From UBA4416 sp040386075 (GTDB lineage: Bacteria > Bacteroidota > Bacteroidia > B-17B0 > Aurantibacillaceae), in the NCBI GenBank assembly GCA_040386075.1, contig JAZKGE010000004.1, positions 5,054-69,053 of the forward strand: a DNA stretch of 64,000 nt, given 5' to 3'. A program made the translations under genes and the position numbers. The notes under the pieces were generated by a model. The model did not search any database, was not told where the DNA came from, and saw only the letters and a program-made list of their open reading frames with translations. This document shows, piece after piece, positions 25,655 to 35,307 of the stretch (position 1 is its first letter; each line of letters opens with the position of its first letter).

Positions 25655-26284
25655 TTATTTGTTTAATAATGATTCTAATACTTTTACCGAACTTTCTAAT
25701 AAAATTAATGTTTCAGCATTAACGATATCGTAAGTGTTTAAATCTGAGGCTTTTACAACTTTTGCGCCCTGCAAATTTCGGGACGACAAATATACGTTAT
25801 TATTTGATTCACCCAACACTAATAATGTTTTTTTATCAGTCAAATTAAGGTTTTTGATCAAATCAACATAATTACTTGTTTTTGGAGCGTCAAATGTAAA
25901 GTCTTCCAATACAGTAATTGCATTATCTTTTGCTTTATAAGTTAAAGCTGATAAACGAGCAACTACTTTAGTTTTCTTGTTTAATTTGAAAGAGTAATCA
26001 CGAGGACGAGGACCAAATGCACGACCACCACCGATAAACAAGGGAGACTTCATAGAACCCGCACGAGCTCCACCTGTTCCTTTTTGTTTTTTCAATTTTT
26101 TAGTCGTTCTTGATATCTCAGCACGCTCTTTTGATTTGTGTGTTCCCTGACGTTGAGCAGCTAAATAATGCTTAACATCTAAATATATACTGTGATCACT
26201 TGGCTCTACACCATAAATCACATCTGCTAAATCTACTTTTTTAGCAGTCTTTTTTCCGCTTATGTTTAATACTTCTACTTGCAT
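25655..26284 (-). CDS. rplD: 50S ribosomal protein L4
   Basis: L4 (209 residues) has a loop that reaches the peptide tunnel, seen here as KKQKGTGGARAGSMKSPLFI and GGRAFGPRPRDYSFKLNKK. In some bacteria L4 represses the S10 operon by attenuation; no such leader was recognised before rpsJ here. Confidence 0.98.
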   Translation of the reverse strand: MQVEVLNISGKKTAKKVDLADVIYGVEPSDHSIYLDVKHYLAAQRQGTHKSKERAEISRTTKKLKKQKGTGGARAGSMKSPLFIGGGRAFGPRPRDYSFKLNKKTKVVARLSALTYKAKDNAITVLEDFTFDAPKTSNYVDLIKNLNLTDKKTLLVLGESNNNVYLSSRNLQGAKVVKASDLNTYDIVNAETLILLESSVKVLESLLNK

Positions 26285-26286
26285 GA

Positions 26287-26904
26287 TTACTTCTCGATTA
26301 TAACGTAAGACCCTTTAGCACCCGGAACTGAACCTTTGATCAAAAGAACGTTCTTTTCTGCCATAATTTTAACTACTACTAAGTTTTGGATTTTCTTTCT
26401 GTCTCCACCCATTCTTCCGGCCATACGCATACCTTTAAATACACGAGAAGGATCTGAAGAAGCTCCTAATGATCCTGGTGCTCTTGAACGATCATGCTGA
26501 CCGTGAGTTGAACCACCAACACCACCAAAACCGTGACGCTTTACTACACCCTGAAAACCTTTTCCTTTTGATGTACCAACGATATCCACGAAGTCGCCTT
26601 CTGCAAACATATCTAATGTTATGATATCACCTAAATTTTTTGTTTCCTCAAAAGAACGGAACTCAACAATTTTACGTTTTGGGGTAGTTTTTGCTAATTC
26701 AAAATGACCTTTCATAGCAGACGATGTATGTTTTTCTTTCTTATCATCGTAAGCTAACTGTAAAGCTGTGTAACCGTCTTTTTCATTGGTTTTTACTTGC
26801 GTAACAACGCAAGGACCTGCTTCTATTACTGTGCATGGCACATACTTGCCATTGGCATCGAAGAAGCTAGTCATTCCTATTTTTTTACCAATAATTCCAG
26901 ACAT
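26287..26904 (-). CDS. rplC: 50S ribosomal protein L3
   Basis: L3 (205 residues) binds near the 3' end of 23S rRNA and has an extension toward the peptidyl transferase centre. GKKIGMTSFFDANGKYVPCT, the central GFGGVGGSTHGQHDRSRAPG, and MGGDRKKIQNLVVVKI are diagnostic. Confidence 0.98.
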   Translation of the reverse strand: MSGIIGKKIGMTSFFDANGKYVPCTVIEAGPCVVTQVKTNEKDGYTALQLAYDDKKEKHTSSAMKGHFELAKTTPKRKIVEFRSFEETKNLGDIITLDMFAEGDFVDIVGTSKGKGFQGVVKRHGFGGVGGSTHGQHDRSRAPGSLGASSDPSRVFKGMRMAGRMGGDRKKIQNLVVVKIMAEKNVLLIKGSVPGAKGSYVIIEK

Positions 26905-26978
26905 TTTTACTTTTTGTTATGTGTTATTTACTTATTTTATTTTTTTGATTCCTGAGTTTCCTTTAAAAAAACAGAGGG

Positions 26979-27284
26979 TTAAACTTTGATCTCAACCTCA
27001 ACTCCTGAAGGCAATTCTAATTTCATTAAAGCATCTACTGTTTTTGAAGAAGAACTGTAGATATCCAATAAACGTTTGTATGCACAAACTTGGAATTGCT
27101 CACGCGCTTTTTTGTTAACGTGTGGTGAACGTAAAACAGTAAAGATTCTTTTGTTAGTAGGCAATGGAATTGGTCCATTAACTACCGCTCCTGTCATTTT
27201 CACAGTTTTAACGATTTTCTCAGCGGATTTATCAACTAAGTTGTAATCGTAAGATTTTAATTTTATTCTGATTCTTTGGCTCAT
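26979..27284 (-). CDS. rpsJ: 30S ribosomal protein S10
   Basis: S10 (101 residues) is in the head of the small subunit and also works as NusE in transcription antitermination. MSQRIRIKLKSYDYNLVDKS, GPIPLPTNKRIFTVLRSPHV and the C-terminal LPSGVEVEIKV fit. It lies between fusA and rplC; tuf, often found here in other bacteria, is absent. Confidence 0.98.
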   Translation of the reverse strand: MSQRIRIKLKSYDYNLVDKSAEKIVKTVKMTGAVVNGPIPLPTNKRIFTVLRSPHVNKKAREQFQVCAYKRLLDIYSSSSKTVDALMKLELPSGVEVEIKV

Positions 27285-27306
27285 GTGAGTTGTTATATAA
27301 TACTGT

Positions 27307-29427
27307 TTATGCGTTTTCTTTTTTACCTTTTACTTTTGCTATTACATCAGCTGCAACGTTTGCAGGAGCATCAGCATAGTGAGAGAATTCCATTGTTGAA
27401 GTTGCACGACCGGAAGTTAAAGTACGTAATTGAGTTACGTAACCAAACATCTCCGATAAAGGAACTTTAGCTTTAATAACCTGAGAGTTATTTTTAGAGT
27501 CCATTCCTTCAATTTGTCCACGACGACGGTTTAAGTCACCTACAACATCACCCATGTTTTGCTCAGGAGTTAACACTTCAATTTTCATGATAGGCTCCAA
27601 TAATACCGGTTTACATTTTGGTAATGCTTCACGGTATGCAGAACGTGCACAGATCTCAAAAGATAATGAATCTGAATCGACTGCGTGGAAAGATCCATCG
27701 ATCAAACGAACTTTTAAATTATCCAAAGGATATCCAGCTAATACACCATTTACCATGGCAGCTTTGAAACCTTTTTCAATAGATGGGATAAACTCACGAG
27801 GAATTGAACCACCTGTAATTTCATTAACAAACTGTAAATCAGATTTAGCTTTTTCTCTATCGAAATCAGCATCCACAGGACCTAATACTACTTTAATATC
27901 AGCAAATTTACCACGTCCACCCGTTTGTTTTTTGTATACTTCACGGTGATCACAAGTTGCAGAAATAGATTCTTTGTAAGATACCTGAGGTTCACCTTGA
28001 TTAACTTCAACTTTAAACTCACGTTTTAAACGGTCGATGATGATCTCTAAGTGTAACTCTCCCATACCCGAGATAATGGTTTGACCAGAATCTTCGTCAG
28101 TATGAACACGGAAAGTTGGATCTTCCTCAGCTAATTTATTTAAGCCCACCCCTAAACGATCTAAGTCACCTTGAGTTTTAGGCTCAATTGCTAAACCAAT
28201 TACCGGCTCAGGGAAATTCATTGCTTCTAATACAATTGGATGTTTTTCATCACATAAAGTATCACCGGTACGGATATCTTTAAATCCTACTGCTGCTCCA
28301 ATATCACCTGCTTCTAAAAATTCAACAGGGTTTTGTTTGTTAGCATGCATTTGGAAGATACGAGAGATACGTTCTTTATTTCCTGAACGGGTGTTCAATA
28401 CATAAGAACCTGCATCTAAACGGCCAGAGTAAGCACGGAAGAAACACAAACGACCTACGAATGGATCAGTTGCGATCTTAAATGCTAAAGCTGTAAATGG
28501 ATCTTTAACATCTGGTCTACGAGTTACCTCTTGATCAGTGTCAGGATTAATTCCTTTAGTTTCCGGTTTGTCCATCGGGGATGGCATTAATTCCATAACT
28601 AAATCCAACATTGTTTGAACACCTTTGTTTTTGAAAGATGAACCACATACCATTGGAACAATTTTATTTGCAACGCAAGCTTTACGCAATGCATCTAATA
28701 CTTCTCTTTCAGTGATAGTTTCAGGAGCGTCAAAAAACTTCTCCATGATCTTGTCATCAAATTCAGAAACAGCTTCCAACATTTTTTCTCTCCACTCAGT
28801 TGCTTCTTCTAATAACTCAGCAGGAATAGGAACTTCCTGGAAAGTCATCCCTTTATCATGCTCATTCCAAACAATACCACGGAAGTTAATTAAATCAACT
28901 ACCCCAATAAAATTTTCTTCAGCACCGATTGGGATTTGAAGGGGAACTGCATTACCACCTAAAATTTCTCTTGTTTGTTTAACTACTTTTAAAAAGTCAG
29001 CTCCCTGACGGTCCATTTTGTTAACGAAACCTAAACGGGTAACATTGTAATTATCAGCTAAACGCCAGTTAGTTTCAGATTGAGGCTCAACACCATCAAC
29101 GGCTGAAAATAAGAACACTAAACCATCTAATACACGTAAAGAACGGTTCACTTCAACTGTAAAGTCAACGTGGCCCGGCGTATCAATGATGTTAATTTTG
29201 TAATTGTTATCACGGTATTTCCAGAAACAAGTAGTTGCAGCAGAGGTAATAGTGATACCACGCTCTTGTTCCTGTGCCATCCAGTCCATTGTTGCTGCAC
29301 CTTCATGCACTTCACCAATTTTATGGTTAACACCCGTGTAATAAAGGATACGCTCAGTTGTTGTAGTTTTACCTGCATCAATGTGGGCAGCAATCCCGAT
29401 GTTTCTTGTATATCTTAAGTCGCTCAT
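27307..29427 (-). CDS. fusA: Elongation factor G
   Basis: EF-G (706 residues) drives GTP-dependent translocation of tRNA and mRNA. The G domain has AHIDAGKTTTTERIL (P-loop, 14-28), DTPGHVDF (82-89) and NKMD (136-139). Domains II to V follow, with IISGMGELHLEIIIDRLKRE and the C-terminal FGYVTQLRTLTSGRATSTME. Its place right after rpsG marks it as the ribosomal-cluster copy, the translating EF-G. Confidence 0.98.
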   Translation of the reverse strand: MSDLRYTRNIGIAAHIDAGKTTTTERILYYTGVNHKIGEVHEGAATMDWMAQEQERGITITSAATTCFWKYRDNNYKINIIDTPGHVDFTVEVNRSLRVLDGLVFLFSAVDGVEPQSETNWRLADNYNVTRLGFVNKMDRQGADFLKVVKQTREILGGNAVPLQIPIGAEENFIGVVDLINFRGIVWNEHDKGMTFQEVPIPAELLEEATEWREKMLEAVSEFDDKIMEKFFDAPETITEREVLDALRKACVANKIVPMVCGSSFKNKGVQTMLDLVMELMPSPMDKPETKGINPDTDQEVTRRPDVKDPFTALAFKIATDPFVGRLCFFRAYSGRLDAGSYVLNTRSGNKERISRIFQMHANKQNPVEFLEAGDIGAAVGFKDIRTGDTLCDEKHPIVLEAMNFPEPVIGLAIEPKTQGDLDRLGVGLNKLAEEDPTFRVHTDEDSGQTIISGMGELHLEIIIDRLKREFKVEVNQGEPQVSYKESISATCDHREVYKKQTGGRGKFADIKVVLGPVDADFDREKAKSDLQFVNEITGGSIPREFIPSIEKGFKAAMVNGVLAGYPLDNLKVRLIDGSFHAVDSDSLSFEICARSAYREALPKCKPVLLEPIMKIEVLTPEQNMGDVVGDLNRRRGQIEGMDSKNNSQVIKAKVPLSEMFGYVTQLRTLTSGRATSTMEFSHYADAPANVAADVIAKVKGKKENA

Positions 29428-29433
29428 TAGTAA

Positions 29434-29901
29434 TTAGAATCTGAAATGTGAGAATGCTTTGTTGGCTTCAGCCATTTTATGTACGTCTTCTTTCTTTTTG
29501 AAAGCAGCACCTTCTTCTTTAGAAGCAGAAACGATCTCTCCGGCTAATTTTTGAGCCATTGATTTTTCGTTACGTTTACGTGCGTAAGTAATTAACCATT
29601 TAATAGCCAAAGCTAATTTTCTTTCCGGGCGAACCTCAGAAGGAATCTGGAAAGTTGCTCCACCTACACGACGAGAACGAACCTCAACTTGCGGTGTAAC
29701 ATTACCTAAACCTTTTTTAAATACTTCTAATCCATCTTCGTTAGTACGTTTTGCAACGATCTCTAAACACTCATGGAATAGTTTAGATGCGGTATTTTTC
29801 TTACCGTCATACATTAAACTGTTTAAAAAACGTGTTACCAAAATATCGTTATAAATTGGATCCGGTAACAGAATTCTTTTTTTAGCGGTTGATTTTCTCA
29901 T
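29434..29901 (-). CDS. rpsG: 30S ribosomal protein S7
   Basis: S7 (155 residues) starts assembly of the small-subunit head and contacts the E-site tRNA. MRKSTAKKRILLPDPIYND, GLGNVTPQVEVRSRRVGGAT and KRNEKSMAQKLAGEIVSA are typical. It starts 30 bp after the rpsL stop. Confidence 0.98.
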   Translation of the reverse strand: MRKSTAKKRILLPDPIYNDILVTRFLNSLMYDGKKNTASKLFHECLEIVAKRTNEDGLEVFKKGLGNVTPQVEVRSRRVGGATFQIPSEVRPERKLALAIKWLITYARKRNEKSMAQKLAGEIVSASKEEGAAFKKKEDVHKMAEANKAFSHFRF

Positions 29902-29931
29902 TTCTTGAAATCTACTTAAATTTTCTTAATA

Positions 29932-30336
29932 TTATTTTTTCTTGGCCGGAGCTGCAGCAGCGCCTGCTTTAGGGCGTTTAGTCCCGTATTTTGAACGTTG
30001 TTGTTTTCTTCCTTCAACACCCGCAGTATCTAAAGATCCACGAACGATGTGATAACGTACACCCGGTAAATCCTTAACACGACCACCACGTACCAAAACG
30101 ATACTGTGCTCTTGCAAGTTGTGACCCTCACCAGGGATATAAGCAATAATCTCTTGCTTATTTGTTAAACGCACCTTCGCTACTTTACGCATAGCTGAGT
30201 TAGGTTTTTTAGGGGTTGTTGTGTACACACGTGTACAAACACCACGGCGTTGTGGACATGAATCCAAAGCGGCCGATTTACTTTTGTTAGGTGCTTTAAA
30301 GCGACCTTTTCTTACTAATTGCGATATTGTAGGCAT
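29932..30336 (-). CDS. rpsL: 30S ribosomal protein S12
   Basis: S12 (134 residues) is in the decoding centre. MPTISQLVRKGR, CPQRRGVCTRVYTTTPKKPN and GGRVKDLPGVRYHIVRG are diagnostic. Lys43, Lys44 and the Asp in GGRVKDLPG are retained, so the classical streptomycin-resistance changes are not present. A short Ala/Lys tail follows the usual C-terminus. It is the first gene of the supercluster. Confidence 0.98.
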   Translation of the reverse strand: MPTISQLVRKGRFKAPNKSKSAALDSCPQRRGVCTRVYTTTPKKPNSAMRKVAKVRLTNKQEIIAYIPGEGHNLQEHSIVLVRGGRVKDLPGVRYHIVRGSLDTAGVEGRKQQRSKYGTKRPKAGAAAAPAKKK

Positions 30337-30382
30337 CTTAAATCCTCGGTATTACTTGATTTTACTATAATTTACGCTTTCT

Positions 30383-30395
30383 CCCCATTTTGGGG
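30383..30395. promoter_or_regulatory. Palindrome at the start of the ribosomal transcript
   Basis: CCCCAAAATGGGG (minus strand) is a 5-bp inverted repeat with a 3-base centre. It overlaps the place where transcription should start about 7 bases after the -7 box at 30400-30407. It could be an operator or a small 5' hairpin; the role is inferred. Confidence 0.4.
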
Positions 30396-30399
30396 ACGG

Positions 30400-30430
30400 C
30401 AAAGATAGAATTATTTTCTTCATCAACAAA
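30400..30430 (-). promoter_or_regulatory. Consensus Bacteroidota promoter of the rpsL-rplQ supercluster
   Basis: On the minus strand TTTG (30427-30430), 19 bases, then TATCTTTG (30400-30407) match the phylum consensus at every fixed position. It lies 64 bp before the rpsL ATG, giving a 5' leader of roughly 55 nt. Confidence 0.85.
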
Positions 30431-30612
30431 AAAAATGTTGATAAATATTAAAGATTCCTTAAATTTTTTTGTATGAATAGACTAATTTGACATATTGCGG
30501 GTTCAAACTGCCAAAATTTCTTGTTCAAACTGAGAATTATTTTTGAACTTTTTTCAGTAAGCAAATTTACGGATTTTTAGGTTAAACCTAATACCAGTGC
30601 GTTATAAAGCAA

Positions 30613-30640
30613 AAAATCCCCCCGAATTCGGGAGGATTTT
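30613..30640 (-). terminator. Terminator after the 1406-residue surface-protein gene
   Basis: A 14-bp near-perfect palindrome (AAAATCCCCCCGAA / TTCGGGAGGATTTT, one mismatch) lies 18 bp past the stop, with a T run on the minus strand. Confidence 0.8.
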
Positions 30641-30657
30641 GTTGATTTGCGTATGAT

Positions 30658-33600
30658 TTATCGAAATAAATTAACCGTTCCCTGTTTTTCAATCACCTGA
30701 TCCTTAAAATCTGAAGCCTTAATGAAATAAAAATACGTAGCTGAGGGTACTTCTGCTCCCTGAGCTGTTAAACCGTCCCAGGCAGCTTTTGCCCCGCTAA
30801 ACTCGTACATTTTTTGCCCCCATCTGTTAAATATCTGCAATGATATCTCTTTAACACCTTTAGATTTAATGGTAAATACATCATTTGAGCCATCAGCATT
30901 TGGCGTAAATACGTTTGGAACTTCCAGGAAGAACGGATCTTCAACCGTAATAACCCCGGTAGCAACAGCCGAACATGTTCCTGCACTGTTGAATGCCGTT
31001 AAAACTACCGAGTAGGTCCCGGTATTTACAAACTCGTTAGAAGGGTTTGTTAAAATGGAGGTATTACCATCATTGAAATTCCATGAATAGGTTGTTGCTC
31101 CTGTACTGGTATTTGTAAAGTTCACTAACAATGGAGCAACTCCAGATATTGGATCATAAGTGAAAGACGCATGAACACTTTGATCAATCACTGAAACAGT
31201 ATCCGCAAAATTGCAACCTGTAATGGTGTCTGTTACAACTAACGTATAGGTTCCTGCCGTTTCTACATTTCCAGGAGTTTGCCCGGCAAAGGTATATCCA
31301 CCAGGACCAAACCATGTATAACTTATGTTAGACGATGTGCTTGCTCCATTTAATATAACGGTTCCGCTATCGCATGGCAAAAGCATATCGGTTCCCGCAC
31401 TTACGCCGGTTGGTAAGCTTCCATTGCTGACAATACTCACCGTGCTTTGACTGCTGCAACCGTTAATTGTATTTAAAACTGTTAACGTGTAGGTTCCTGC
31501 GCCAGTTACCGTTGGTGTCGTTGTATTCGTATTACCAGAAAGATTTCCGGAGCCGCTCGTGGTCCATGTATAAGTAATGTTAGGGCCGGAAGTTGATGCC
31601 GTTGCGTCAATAGTTACAACGGTATTTGTACAGGTAATACTTCCTGCTGTTGCTGCATTTATTTGTGCAATCGGTGCTGCATTATCGAGTGGTACATTCA
31701 CTACAGAACCTGCAATTCCTAAAACATTGGAACATCCTGATACATTGTCTGTAACTGTTACCGAGTAGTTTCCCGGTTGATTTACGGTCGGATTTGCTGT
31801 AGTAGCTCCGCTGGTGATGCCTGGCCCCGACCAAATATAGGTAACGCCCGTTGCTGGCAATGCATTTAAAGTGGCGGTTGGCACAGCGCACGTAATACTC
31901 GAACTTCCTACAGCAGTTGATACTAACACTGTTGGAACTACTGTGTTTTGAAAAATGGTTGCCGTAACCGGCACGGCATTCGAACACCCGCTCGCATTAT
32001 CTGTAACTACAACACTGTATGTTCCTGGTAAATTTACTGTTGGATTTGCTGTGTTACCTCCAGAGGTAATACCAGGTCCTGACCAATTGTAACTAACTCC
32101 GGTTGATGGTGTAACTGTTAATGTAATTGCGGTAATGTTACAAGTCAGGGTTTCGTTACCCACTGCTAATATTACCGGTAAAGGAATACTTATATTTTGA
32201 CTCACAGTAACCGTTGTGGAATTTGAACATCCACTTACAGTATTTGTTACAACAAAAACATAACTTCCTGGCTGATCGATCACAGGTGTGGTTGTCGTTC
32301 CTCCCGACACAATACCGGGTCCGGCCCACGAATAAGTTGCATTCGCATCTGGATTTCCATTAATAGTTAATGAAGTGCTAGAGCAGGTTATTGAACCTGT
32401 AGCACTTGCACTTGCAACTGGTATAGCACCGTTTGACAACACATTAACAGATGCCGGAGCACTTGCGTTAGAACATCCATTAGAATTATTTGTTACAATT
32501 AATGTATAAACTCCTGCCTGATTAACAACCGGATTAGCTGTTGTTGCACCCGAAACAATTCCGGGTCCAGACCAATTATAGGTTACACCCGACCCAGGGG
32601 TTGAGGATAAGGTAAGTGTAGCTACAGAACAGGTTAAAGAACCGCTTGCCGATGCAGTTACTCCTGATGGAGGTGCTATATCCTGAGGTATAACAACGGT
32701 GGCATTATTTGAGCAACCGGTGCTTACATCGGTAATAGTTACGGTATAGGTCCCTCCTCCTGTTCCTGTTGCGTTTTGAGAAGTTGAGCCTGTATTGATA
32801 GAACTTCCACCGGGAGCAATCCAGCTGTAAGAATAGCCTGCCGGCGAAGCATTCAGGTCAACACTAGTTGAAGCACATGTAATAACACTGCCGGTAGAAG
32901 CTGAACCATTAATTGTAATTACATTCTGCGTAATTGTAACAACTGCCGGACTGGAAGCATTGGAACATCCGTTGGATGAGTTTGTAACAACCAGGGAGTA
33001 AGTTCCTGGCTGGTTTACTGTTGGGGATGAAGTGTTTCCGCCAGCAGTTATTCCGGGTCCCGACCAGCTGTAGCTTACACCTGAAGAAGGCGAACCAGTT
33101 AGATTAAGTGAAGTTATGCTGCAATTGAGAACATTTCCTGAAGCAGCTGCCGCACTTGCAGAAGGTGGTGTAACATCTTGTGTTATAACCACAGAAGCAG
33201 GGCTTGATGAATTAGAACATCCATTAGATCCATCGGTAACAATGAGATAGTAAGTGCCTGGCTGATTTACCGTCGGAGAAGATGTATTTCCACCGGAAAT
33301 AATTCCAGGTCCTGACCAACTATAGCTTACGCCAGAGGACGGTGATCCTGATAAACTAAGCGACGTAACATTACAATTAAGTACGTTTCCGGCAGCCGTT
33401 GCAGCCGTTGCAGAAGGGGGTGTGATATTTTGGCTCACAAATGTACTTGATGATCCTGTACATCCGTTAGATAGATCAGTAACAGTTAGATTGTAAGTTC
33501 CTGGTTGATTAACCGTAGGTGAAGCACTGGTACCACCTGCTATAATGCCCGGGCCCGACCAGCTATAGGAAACTCCGGACCCCGGCCCGCCTGATAAGTT

Positions 33601-34878
33601 AACATTTGTTGTAGCGCATGTCAGCACTCCGCCCGAGCTTGAAGACGCTGTTGGTGGCGTTGTATTACTGGCCACGTTTACTACCGTCGAAGTTGTACAT
33701 CCACCGCTACTTGCAGTTACAGTGTAAGTTCCACCACCTGATCCGGTAGCGTTTTGTGAATTTGTTCCTGATGTAATAGAGCTTCCCCCGGGAGCAGTCC
33801 ATGTATAGCTTAGTCCTGATGGAGAAGAAGAAAGATTAACAGATAAATTTGAACATGTAACGGCGCCCGAACTCGATGCCGTAACAACTGGTGGTGTTCC
33901 CGATTGGCTAATGTTTATGGTAGATGTGGAAGCTCCCGGACAGGCTCCTCCACTACCAGTAATTACTACTGTGTAAGTACCCCCTTGATTAACTGTCACA
34001 ACGTTTGTTCCACCTCCGCTTACAATCCCCGGTCCTGACCACGAATAAGAAGGCCCTGTTACAGTAGTTGTTGCTGTAAGGATAGAAGAAAGTGTTGTAC
34101 ACGATAAATTTCCTGTAGAATTAATATTGGAACTTAGTTGCGGGAAAGGACAGGACGCAAAATCTCCTGTAAGGCCTGGGAAAGCGCCCATTCCGCTAAA
34201 GGTAATTGTAGTTCCGACAATGTTTCCGACAAAATTTCCTGCACCACCAGAAACATATATTTTTGTTCCCACAATCGCATAACCTGCACCAGATGAAGAG
34301 GCCGGCATTCCTACCAGGTTGTAAGTACACAATATAGCACCTGCAGGACTGTATTTTGCTAATTTTTGAAATCCGGCATTTGTGTAAAGCACATAAAAAT
34401 TTCCATTATCGTCACCTATCAGATCATAAGGACCATCCCAGTTAGTCAGAGCCAAAACTAATACATCCGTACCCGACCCATTATAACGGTAAACCCTGGA
34501 GTTTAATCCATCAAGATTGTAAACATATGGACCTGCACCGCATAAGTTAACCGCTGCACTGCTTGAACAAGAGTGGCCGGTGTTAACCCATGTTGCTCCA
34601 TTGTAATACCAGTATTGTCCTGAAACCGTTGTATAAAAAGTTACAGCGGGTGAACCCGAATTTAAATTGTTGCTTACCGCTAACCCAATACCACTGGCAG
34701 GACACGCGATAGGATTTAGTGCAGATGTTGAGGTTGCGATATTGTAAGAATAAATATTTGGAGGGTCATGTAAATAAAATTTATTACAGTCTATGGGTAT
34801 CTGTGCATTGATAATTCCTGACTGCGCTACAAACACCACTAGTAGAGTAAGAACGCGTTTTTTTAAAAAATTTATCAT
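30658..34878 (-). CDS. Giant surface protein 1: propeller-like head, Ig-like repeats, type B T9SS domain
   Basis: The 1406-residue protein starts with a signal peptide ending GIINAQ. The head (about 27-250; DLIGDDNGNFYVLYTN, KLAKYSPAG) looks like a small beta-propeller. About 12 Ig-like repeats follow, each with an early Cys (LTC or ITC), a YSWSGPGI motif and a late GC before a conserved QN. A PKD domain (VAPLLVNFTNTSTG ... TYSWNFNDG) precedes the last 95 residues (LEVPNVFTPNADGSND ... LQIFNRWGQKMYEF ... GTVNLFR), the gliding-motility-type C-terminal domain that directs export by T9SS. The repeat zone contains no Lys or Arg that I could find. The likely role is adhesion or a surface filament. 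The small gene at 34915 lies just upstream. Confidence 0.85.
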   Translation of the reverse strand: MINFLKKRVLTLLVVFVAQSGIINAQIPIDCNKFYLHDPPNIYSYNIATSTSALNPIACPASGIGLAVSNNLNSGSPAVTFYTTVSGQYWYYNGATWVNTGHSCSSSAAVNLCGAGPYVYNLDGLNSRVYRYNGSGTDVLVLALTNWDGPYDLIGDDNGNFYVLYTNAGFQKLAKYSPAGAILCTYNLVGMPASSSGAGYAIVGTKIYVSGGAGNFVGNIVGTTITFSGMGAFPGLTGDFASCPFPQLSSNINSTGNLSCTTLSSILTATTTVTGPSYSWSGPGIVSGGGTNVVTVNQGGTYTVVITGSGGACPGASTSTINISQSGTPPVVTASSSGAVTCSNLSVNLSSSPSGLSYTWTAPGGSSITSGTNSQNATGSGGGTYTVTASSGGCTTSTVVNVASNTTPPTASSSSGGVLTCATTNVNLSGGPGSGVSYSWSGPGIIAGGTSASPTVNQPGTYNLTVTDLSNGCTGSSSTFVSQNITPPSATAATAAGNVLNCNVTSLSLSGSPSSGVSYSWSGPGIISGGNTSSPTVNQPGTYYLIVTDGSNGCSNSSSPASVVITQDVTPPSASAAAASGNVLNCSITSLNLTGSPSSGVSYSWSGPGITAGGNTSSPTVNQPGTYSLVVTNSSNGCSNASSPAVVTITQNVITINGSASTGSVITCASTSVDLNASPAGYSYSWIAPGGSSINTGSTSQNATGTGGGTYTVTITDVSTGCSNNATVVIPQDIAPPSGVTASASGSLTCSVATLTLSSTPGSGVTYNWSGPGIVSGATTANPVVNQAGVYTLIVTNNSNGCSNASAPASVNVLSNGAIPVASASATGSITCSSTSLTINGNPDANATYSWAGPGIVSGGTTTTPVIDQPGSYVFVVTNTVSGCSNSTTVTVSQNISIPLPVILAVGNETLTCNITAITLTVTPSTGVSYNWSGPGITSGGNTANPTVNLPGTYSVVVTDNASGCSNAVPVTATIFQNTVVPTVLVSTAVGSSSITCAVPTATLNALPATGVTYIWSGPGITSGATTANPTVNQPGNYSVTVTDNVSGCSNVLGIAGSVVNVPLDNAAPIAQINAATAGSITCTNTVVTIDATASTSGPNITYTWTTSGSGNLSGNTNTTTPTVTGAGTYTLTVLNTINGCSSQSTVSIVSNGSLPTGVSAGTDMLLPCDSGTVILNGASTSSNISYTWFGPGGYTFAGQTPGNVETAGTYTLVVTDTITGCNFADTVSVIDQSVHASFTYDPISGVAPLLVNFTNTSTGATTYSWNFNDGNTSILTNPSNEFVNTGTYSVVLTAFNSAGTCSAVATGVITVEDPFFLEVPNVFTPNADGSNDVFTIKSKGVKEISLQIFNRWGQKMYEFSGAKAAWDGLTAQGAEVPSATYFYFIKASDFKDQVIEKQGTVNLFR

Positions 34879-34914
34879 GGGTCGTTTTTTTAAATTTATA
34901 AAAAGAGCTAAAAA

Positions 34915-35307
34915 TTAATCTTTGTACAGGTATTTTTTTAAAATAGTCTCTTTACCCGAATTCGAGAAACTGACTTCAATAATGTGAGATTTTGAATTAA
35001 TGCGATAGGTATAAGTATAACCGTTTGATGGGGAAATAACGGCTAATGTTGATACGCTTTTAACCTCATCATAAGAATATGATTTTATAGAGGTTGAAGT
35101 TGAATTATCATCTTCAAATATCTGTGTTAAAGTTTTGTTCTCCTTATCAATTTTAAATTTTGATTGGTCTGCTCGTTCTATTGGTGTGTCGTATAAGTTT
35201 GTATTAGGGTTCCATACAAATTCCTGTACATGATAGCAGTTAAATAGTTGCTGAGCCTTGATCTGAACAATGCCGCCTATGAGTAATAATAGTAATATTC
35301 CTTTCAT
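34915..35307 (-). CDS. Small secreted protein preceding giant protein 1
   Basis: I do not recognise this 130-residue protein. It has a signal peptide (MKGILLLLLIGGIVQIKAQ) and a soluble remainder with alternating polar strands (FKIDKENKTLTQIFED, YTYRINSKSHIIEVSFS). It lies 36 bp upstream of the giant gene on the same strand with no terminator between, so the pair is probably one transcript. A role with its large neighbour is suggested only by that arrangement. Confidence 0.7.
   Translation of the reverse strand: MKGILLLLLIGGIVQIKAQQLFNCYHVQEFVWNPNTNLYDTPIERADQSKFKIDKENKTLTQIFEDDNSTSTSIKSYSYDEVKSVSTLAVISPSNGYTYTYRINSKSHIIEVSFSNSGKETILKKYLYKD

Larger units (their letters stand above)
30337..30657. 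other. Intergenic region upstream of the ribosomal supercluster
   Basis: The 321-bp region has no gene. It holds the supercluster promoter (30400-30430), a palindrome at the predicted transcript start (30383-30395), two direct copies of GTTCAAACTG (30501-30510 and 30523-30532) with an inverted TTTTGAAC at 30541-30548, and the terminator of the 1406-residue surface-protein gene (30613-30640). Confidence 0.6.
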
